Shown here one piece after another: positions 57,255 through 61,909 of a DNA stretch of 61,909 nucleotides; position 1 is the first letter of the stretch; the number at the start of each line of letters is the position of its first letter. The translations under genes and the position numbers were made by a program. The notes under the pieces are model-generated. The model worked only from the letters and a program-made list of their open reading frames with translations, searched no databases and was not told the origin of the DNA. This DNA is from Eggerthia catenaformis OT 569 = DSM 20559. Lineage in GTDB: Bacteria; Bacillota_I; Bacilli_A; Erysipelotrichales; Coprobacillaceae. The DNA lies in NCBI RefSeq assembly GCF_000340375.1, contig NZ_KB446650.1, positions 20,163 to 82,071 of the forward strand, read 5' to 3'.

Positions 57255-58889
57255 GTGGCAGAAACATTTCACTTTAATATTTCCATGATAAGCAGAGGGA
57301 AAAGTAAATCGGCAGTTGCAAGTGCAGCATATATCTCTTGTGAGAAAATCAAAAATGAATGGGATGGAGAAGTTCATGACTATCATAATAAAAAAGGACT
57401 TTTACATTCAGAAATCTTCTTGCCGGAGAATGTCCCTATAGCATTAAAAGATAGAACTACTTTATGGAATAGCGTTGAACTAAATGAGAAAGCAAGCAAC
57501 GCACAGCTTGCAAGAAACTTTATTATAGCCTTACCGAAAGAATTATCTTTTGAAGAAAACAAGAAACTCATTACCGACTTTATACAGGAAAATTTTGTAT
57601 CAAAAGGAATGATAGCAGACCTTGCCATTCATGATGAGAGTGATGAAGAAAATAACAATATCCATGCACATATTATGACTACCCTTAGACCAATCAATGA
57701 AAAAGGAGAGTGGCAAGCAAAGTCAAAAAAAGAATATATTCTTGATAAAAACGGAGAAAAGATAAAACTAAAAAGCGGAAACTACAGAACAAGAAAAGTA
57801 GAACTGACAGACTGGAACAACAAAGAAAATGCGGAGAAATGGAGAGAACATTTTGCAAGCCTTTGTAATCAGTATTTAGAAAAAAATCATCAGGAAAAGA
57901 GAGTGGATCATCGCTCCTACAAAAGGCAAGGGATAGAAGAAATTCCAACCATTCATTTAGGAGCAAGTGCCAGTGCCTTAGAGAAAAAAGGAATCGAAAC
58001 CGACAAAGGAAATATCAACCGAGAAATCAAAAAGCATAATTCCTTAGTAAAAGCCATCAAGAACAAGATAAAAGAAATCACCTCTTGGATAGACTCTTTA
58101 CTTGGAAATCTGCAAGCAAAATACGATGAGTATAAACAGACCAAGAAAGATGAACTGGAGAACAAAGCAGAACTCTTTAACCTTTATGAATATATTTCTA
58201 TCTACAACGAAATACAGGGAGAAAAAACAAAAAATCTATCCTACTATGGACAGATAAAAAAGGGAAATGCAGACCTAAAGAGATTTGTAAAAGCAATCTA
58301 CTATTTGAAAGATAATCATCTTCAAACCATAGCAGACTTACAAGAAAAAGTCTTTGAACTGGCAAAGCAAAGTAAAAAGATAAGTGGTGATATTCAAGAA
58401 AAGACACAAAGAATAAAAGACCTAAACCAATGTGTAAGTTGCATAGACGCTATCAGAGAAAATAAAGAAATTTATCAGGAATATAAAAATAAAACACTAT
58501 TTAAAGACAGCTTTTATAATTCTCATAAAAAGGAAATAGACAAGTACCTAAGAGCAAGAAAGACCATAGAAAAATTCACCGGGACATCAGCTATAAAATT
58601 AAGTGATTGGCAAAAAGAAATATCAAGCCTTGAAAATCAGATACAAGAGCTAACCGAATATAAAGCTAAAGTACAAGATGAATTTAAGCAGATAGACCAT
58701 ATCAAATATGCAGTAAAGATTGTCAATGATGAGTATGGAATAGATTTATCCATAGAGATAGACAAGGCAATTAAGAGAGGAGATAAACCAAGTGTAATTG
58801 CACAACTGAAAAAATTTCAAGAGCAAGAGGAAAGAAAGGAGCAGTACAAACAAAAGGCAAAAGAAAAATATACAAAACAAGAAAGATGA
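57255..58889 (+). CDS. MobA/MobL relaxase (MobQ type)
   Basis: 544 residues, GTG start after AAAGGAG. The relaxase domain starts ETFHFNISMISRGKSKSAVA and has the histidine metal motif ENNNIHAHIMTTLRPINE. The C-terminal half is a long charged coiled coil. This protein nicks the oriT just upstream and pilots the strand. The element has no conjugation channel genes, so it depends on a helper, which may be the ICE it has invaded. Confidence 0.92.
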   Translation: MAETFHFNISMISRGKSKSAVASAAYISCEKIKNEWDGEVHDYHNKKGLLHSEIFLPENVPIALKDRTTLWNSVELNEKASNAQLARNFIIALPKELSFEENKKLITDFIQENFVSKGMIADLAIHDESDEENNNIHAHIMTTLRPINEKGEWQAKSKKEYILDKNGEKIKLKSGNYRTRKVELTDWNNKENAEKWREHFASLCNQYLEKNHQEKRVDHRSYKRQGIEEIPTIHLGASASALEKKGIETDKGNINREIKKHNSLVKAIKNKIKEITSWIDSLLGNLQAKYDEYKQTKKDELENKAELFNLYEYISIYNEIQGEKTKNLSYYGQIKKGNADLKRFVKAIYYLKDNHLQTIADLQEKVFELAKQSKKISGDIQEKTQRIKDLNQCVSCIDAIRENKEIYQEYKNKTLFKDSFYNSHKKEIDKYLRARKTIEKFTGTSAIKLSDWQKEISSLENQIQELTEYKAKVQDEFKQIDHIKYAVKIVNDEYGIDLSIEIDKAIKRGDKPSVIAQLKKFQEQEERKEQYKQKAKEKYTKQER

Positions 58890-58922
58890 AATCCTAAAAT
58901 AGGACAACATAAAAAACAAAAG

Positions 58923-58947
58923 CTGACGGAACAAATCGTTCTGTCAG
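58923..58947 (+). other. Hairpin after the relaxase gene
   Basis: CTGACGGAAC-AAATC-GTTCTGTCAG pairs with one bulge-like mismatch and has no T run, so it is probably structural rather than a terminator. Confidence 0.6.
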
Positions 58948-58959
58948 ATCAATAGGTAA

Positions 58960-59115
58960 GGTCTGCGTACCCATTTTGGGAACGAAGATATAAGGATGAA
59001 TCCATGTTTTAGGGAAGCATATAGTTGGTGTCGTGAATCACGATGTCAGATTTATAAGGATGCCCTGTTTTGGGGCGTGCTTACTATCAAGGGTGTCGTA
59101 AATCACGGCTTCCTT
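58960..59115 (+). repeat. Tandem structured repeats before the nested element's repA
   Basis: Two degenerate units of about 64 bases start at 58989 and 59053. Each has TATAAGGATG, a hairpin with a TTTT loop, then GGTGTCGT-A-ATCACG, itself an inverted repeat. A third TTTT-loop hairpin (CCCATTTTGGG, 58970-58980) stands in front. They may be iterons of a replication origin or a structured leader. Not in any family I can name. Confidence 0.6.
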
Positions 59116-59177
59116 AAAAACTAAGAGGTGGTAATGATTTGTTACTTCCTTTTGCAAGAAAAAGAGAGGAGAGAAAA

Positions 59178-59930
59178 ATGGCAGATAACAGAAGATATTA
59201 TTGGTTAAAGTTAAAAGAAGATTTTTTTACAGATAAGAGAATAAAAAGGCTAAGAAAAATATCAGGAGGAGATACCTATACAATCATTTACCTCAAATTG
59301 CTTTTGCTTAGCTTAAAAGACAGTGGGAAACTGTATTATGACGGAGTAGAAACAGACTTTATCAAGGAGCTTGCATTAACGATTGATGAAACGGAAGATG
59401 ATGTAATGGTTACAGTAAATTATCTTGTAGCACAAGGATTGATGGAGATAATCACAGAAAATGACGAGTATTTTTTAACAGAAATTCCAAGTCTAATAGG
59501 TTCAGAAACAGCTTCTACAAGGCGTTCAAGGAAATCAAGAGGACAAAAAGCGTTGCAATGCAACACTGATGCAACATCTTGCAACCTTTTGCAACAAAAC
59601 TGCAACGGAGAGATAGAGATAGAGAAAGAGATAGATATAGAATTAGAGAAAGAGGGGGAGATAGAAAAAATATCCCCCTCCTTTTACGGAGAATATAAAA
59701 ATGTTTCCTTAACCGATGAAGAATATGGAAAGTTAAAGGATAAAATGCAAGGGCATAGGGAAGAAATGATAGAGAAGCTGTCAACCTATATGCAAAGTAC
59801 AGGAAGAAACTATAAAGACCATTATGCAACCTTAGTTCATTGGTACGAGCAAGACAAAGGGAAATTAAAGGAGAGCAGTAAATCAAAAGTATATACCTTT
59901 GAAGATTATGACAAGGGTGAACACTTGTAG
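59178..59930 (+). CDS. Replication initiator of the nested element (replisome organizer N-terminus)
   Basis: 250 residues from the ATG at 59178 (NRRYYWLKLKEDFFTDKRIK), with GAGAGGAGAG before it; the frame to 59139 lacks a ribosome site at its start. The N-terminal domain is that of phage replisome organizers. A basic RRSRKSRGQKA stretch and a Glu-rich linker follow. The C-terminus (STGRNYKDHYATLVHWYEQD, EDYDKGEHL) is like that of the ICE RepA at 41265. Confidence 0.85.
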   Translation: MADNRRYYWLKLKEDFFTDKRIKRLRKISGGDTYTIIYLKLLLLSLKDSGKLYYDGVETDFIKELALTIDETEDDVMVTVNYLVAQGLMEIITENDEYFLTEIPSLIGSETASTRRSRKSRGQKALQCNTDATSCNLLQQNCNGEIEIEKEIDIELEKEGEIEKISPSFYGEYKNVSLTDEEYGKLKDKMQGHREEMIEKLSTYMQSTGRNYKDHYATLVHWYEQDKGKLKESSKSKVYTFEDYDKGEHL

Positions 59931-60103
59931 ACTTCGCATAAGACGGTGGAAAGGTGTTTTTAGAGCGTTAATGATAAAATAGGTATCAGACTATAGCTAA
60001 GTGTAAAATAGGGCTTAAAATTGCAGTATGGAAAAAATATCGTATTTATGATAAAATGATAATGATATGGTAATAAACTCAGTTATAAGGAGAGGATATA
60101 TAA

Positions 60104-60427
60104 ATGCGAATTCAATTTACTGTAACCGATGAAGAACTTGAAATTTTAACTAAAAAAGCAATAGAGGGAGGTTTCCCAAGCGTTACTGAATATTGTAAGT
60201 GTAGCAGTTTACAAGAAAATACAAGCTATGCTGACCTATATACTACCTTATTAAACAAAATTAGCTCTTTACCGAAAGGCAAAGAATTTGTTTTGAGAGA
60301 GTTAATCGCAACACCGCCGGCATTGATTGGCAGATGGTTTTATGAAAATGTAAATAAGAGACTTGTAAAAAATGTGGAACACATCGGAAAAGCTGAAGGC
60401 GGAGTAGAAAAATATAAAAGAATTTAG
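60104..60427 (+). CDS. DUF1413-like small protein
   Basis: 107 residues: RIQFTVTDEELEILTKKAIE, then FPSVTEYCKCSSL and FVLRELIATPPALIGRWFYEN. This is the DUF1413 pattern of mobile elements. The N-terminus looks like a ribbon-helix-helix-type strand. The function is unknown. An AAGGAGAGG site precedes the ATG. The preceding 170 bases (59931-60103) hold no gene that I can see. Confidence 0.75.
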   Translation: MRIQFTVTDEELEILTKKAIEGGFPSVTEYCKCSSLQENTSYADLYTTLLNKISSLPKGKEFVLRELIATPPALIGRWFYENVNKRLVKNVEHIGKAEGGVEKYKRI

Positions 60428-60448
60428 ATAATGTTGGAGGTGCATTTC

Positions 60449-61438
60449 ATGGCAGAAGAAAATAAAGAGATAGTTATTGTAGATGATAAAACTATACAAG
60501 AAAAAATATATCTTATTCGTGGGCAAAAAGTAATGCTTGATGCAGATTTAGCTGAAATATATGGTTATGAAACAAAAAACTTTAATAGACAGGTAAAAAA
60601 CAATATTGAGAAGTTTGAAGGCGAAGATTTTATGTTTCAACTGACCGAGAATGAATTTGAAAACTTGAGGTGCAAAAATTTCACCTCAAGTTGGGGCGGT
60701 TCAAGATACTTACCAAATGCCTTTACAGAACAAGGTATTTATATGCTTATGACGGTATTAAGAGGTGAACTTGCGATTAGGCAAAGTAGAGCCTTAATTA
60801 GAACATTTAAGCAGATGAAAGACTTTATAATCGAAAATCAAGATTTTATTAGCTCAAAAGAATTGGTACAAATAGCAGTACAGACAAATCAAAACACAAA
60901 GGATATAGCTGAAATAAAGTCGCAAATGGCTACAAAAGAAGATTTGAAAAAGGTTATGGATAATTTTATAGATCCGGACACATACAAGCATTTCCTTTTA
61001 ATGAACGGAGATAAGATTGAAGCAGATGTTGCCTATACCAAAATATATAAGTCTGCAAAGAAAAGTATTTATGTGATAGACAACTATATAGGCTTGAAAA
61101 CCTTAGAATTATTAAGGGCTGCAAAAGACAATGTTGAAATTATAGTCTTTAGCGACAATGTGAAAAACAAGGATATGCTGACAAAAAATATCCTAAACGA
61201 TTTTAGAAAAGATTACCCTAATATCAATCTTAAGATGAAAGTTGCAGGAAAAAAATATCACGATAGATATATTTCTATTGACTATGGAACAGAAAATGAA
61301 GACTTTTATCTTTGCGGAGCGTCATCAAAGGACGCAGGAAATAAAATATCAACGATTTCAAAGATAGAGGAATCCTCTAAGGATATGTATCATACAATGT
61401 TTGGCGGAATGCTGAGCAATAAGGATTTGAAAATTTAA
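60449..61438 (+). CDS. ORF6N-domain protein with a PLD-like C-terminal domain
   Basis: 329 residues, with the ATG at 60449 after TTGGAGG. The N-terminal ORF6N DNA-binding domain (about 15-105) reads KIYLIRGQKVMLDADLAEIY, then FNRQVKNNIEKFEGEDFMF and NAFTEQGIYMLMTVLRG. A linker helix follows. The C-terminal part (about 200-300) has SIYVIDNYIGLKTLELL, then KYHDRYISIDYG, an HxRx4D variant of the PLD HxKx4D motif, and YLCGASSKDAGNK. It may cut nucleic acid or be a non-catalytic relative. The role is unknown. Confidence 0.75.
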   Translation: MAEENKEIVIVDDKTIQEKIYLIRGQKVMLDADLAEIYGYETKNFNRQVKNNIEKFEGEDFMFQLTENEFENLRCKNFTSSWGGSRYLPNAFTEQGIYMLMTVLRGELAIRQSRALIRTFKQMKDFIIENQDFISSKELVQIAVQTNQNTKDIAEIKSQMATKEDLKKVMDNFIDPDTYKHFLLMNGDKIEADVAYTKIYKSAKKSIYVIDNYIGLKTLELLRAAKDNVEIIVFSDNVKNKDMLTKNILNDFRKDYPNINLKMKVAGKKYHDRYISIDYGTENEDFYLCGASSKDAGNKISTISKIEESSKDMYHTMFGGMLSNKDLKI

Positions 61439-61488
61439 TATGTAAATGCTAAAGCGTTATTCAATGAATAGCTATAAGACTTGCGAAA

Positions 61489-61520
61489 GGCGGTAGAAAT
61501 AAAACTCTATCGTCTTTTTT
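61489..61520 (+). terminator. Terminator after the ORF6N gene
   Basis: GGCGGTAGA/TCTATCGTC pair with two G-T pairs, followed by six T. Confidence 0.7.
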
Positions 61521-61547
61521 AATTGCAACTAATAGGAGGAAAATAAT

Positions 61548-61733
61548 ATGCACGAAAACAGAAATGAACAAAATACTGGAACAAAGACCATAAAGAAGAT
61601 AGGAAAGGCAACTTACGAGGTTGTAGTCCATTTTAATGAAAATGCGACTGAAACTATGCAAGATAAATTGAAAAGGATAATGCTTAGAGAAATGGAGCGA
61701 GAAAAAGATAAAAAACCTCATAAAAATGATTAG
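61548..61733 (+). CDS. tnpW: TnpW, transposon-encoded small protein
   Basis: 61 residues: NTGTKTIKKIGKATYEVVVH then a Glu/Lys-rich helix (KLKRIMLREMEREKDKK). This matches TnpW, a small protein of Tn4451-type elements of unknown function. An AGGAGG site precedes the ATG. It lies 25 bases from the right end of the element. Confidence 0.82.
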   Translation: MHENRNEQNTGTKTIKKIGKATYEVVVHFNENATETMQDKLKRIMLREMEREKDKKPHKND

Positions 61734-61740
61734 AAAGTCC

Positions 61741-61746
61741 TTGACA
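61741..61746 (+). promoter_or_regulatory. Right half of the circle-junction promoter (-35 TTGACA)
   Basis: A perfect -35 hexamer 13 bases from the core end. With the four left-end bases 44358-44361 it forms a 17-base spacer to TAGAAT in the excised circle, driving tnpX. In the integrated state the matching downstream position is CGGCAA, which is not a -10. Confidence 0.8.
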
Positions 61747-61756
61747 AGTTGTTACA

Positions 61757-61759
61757 GGA
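61757..61759. other. Right attachment core (GGA) of the nested element
   Basis: GGA repeats the core at 44355-44357. From here the frame of the coupling protein continues. Confidence 0.9.
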
Positions 61760-61909
61760 AAAACGGCAAAATCTATTCTTATCTCTTGTGGTGCAAGGCT
61801 TGCTCCATTTGATATTAGGGAACTTAGGGACTTGATGAGTGAAGATGAACTTGAGCTTGATACACTCGGAGATAGAAAAACGGCACTCTTTGTTATTATC
61901 TCTGATACT
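61757..61909 (+). pseudogene. VirD4-type coupling protein, 3' part, continues past the window
   Basis: From the GGA codon the frame reads GKTAKSILISCGARLAPFD, then RELRDLMSEDELELDTLGD and TALFVIISDT at the window edge. It follows on residue for residue from YKKYKLAA at 44354 in coupling proteins of this type. It has no start of its own. Confidence 0.95.

Overview
The window is AT-rich DNA of a low-GC Gram-positive bacterium (Bacillota). The gene order rpsF-ssb-rpsR, then DUF2232-gdpP-rplI-dnaB, and a CIRCE-type heat-shock operator point that way. Protein style suggests Erysipelotrichales/Coprobacillaceae, but the species cannot be fixed by reading alone. Bases 1-40570 look like resident chromosome. 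Bases 40570-61909 are a conjugative element (ICE) that continues past the window, with a second mobile element nested inside it.

Region 1 (1-8740): a type I-B CRISPR-Cas locus on the minus strand, cas6-cas8b-cas7-cas5-cas3-cas4-cas1-cas2, followed by its leader and an array of four visible 30-base repeats that runs off the left edge. cas8b is broken by a one-base loss in a poly-T run, so Cascade may be inactive while the cas1-cas2-cas4 adaptation genes look intact. Cas5 carries an unusual charged coiled-coil insertion of about 100 residues.

Region 2 (8850-40570): housekeeping genes. In order: dusB, a LURP-one-like gene, a very large multidomain protein with a papain-like cysteine-peptidase signature, lon under a CIRCE operator, hslO-ftsH-hpt-tilS-GNAT-prmC-prfA, a HAD phosphatase, a cluster of three tiny membrane proteins between two copies of a 140-base repeat, tdk, dnaB-rplI-gdpP-DUF2232, rpsR-ssb-rpsF, a CydDC-type ABC exporter pair, a nitrous-oxide-stimulated-promoter family gene and a rhodanese. 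Decayed pieces of a peptide ABC transporter and a sensor kinase follow, then a 6-phospho-beta-glucosidase gene cut by the ICE.

Region 3 (40570-44357 and 61757-61909): the left part of a Tn1549/CTn5-like ICE, with a rumA-type 3' end, a CD1845-family protein, RepA, a DnaC-like ATPase, PcfB and a VirD4-type coupling protein. The coupling-protein gene is split exactly in frame at a GGA codon by the nested element.

Region 4 (44358-61759): a 17,402-base Tn4451-family mobilizable element bounded by GGA. It has a TnpX-type large serine recombinase at one end, TnpW at the other, a MobA/MobL relaxase with an RSF1010-like nic site, its own replication initiator, and cargo. The cargo is a TetR regulator with an ECF importer and a MATE exporter, plus a second operon of three alpha/beta hydrolases, two SAM methyltransferases and a membrane protein. 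A perfect 7-6-7 palindrome over the TetR-operon -35 box recurs, imperfectly, before the hydrolase operon, suggesting one regulon. The element's ends hold half-promoters (TTGACA at the right, TAGAAT at the left) that come to 17-base spacing only in the excised circle. The regulated transporter plus hydrolase/methyltransferase cargo is the best candidate here for an undescribed system.
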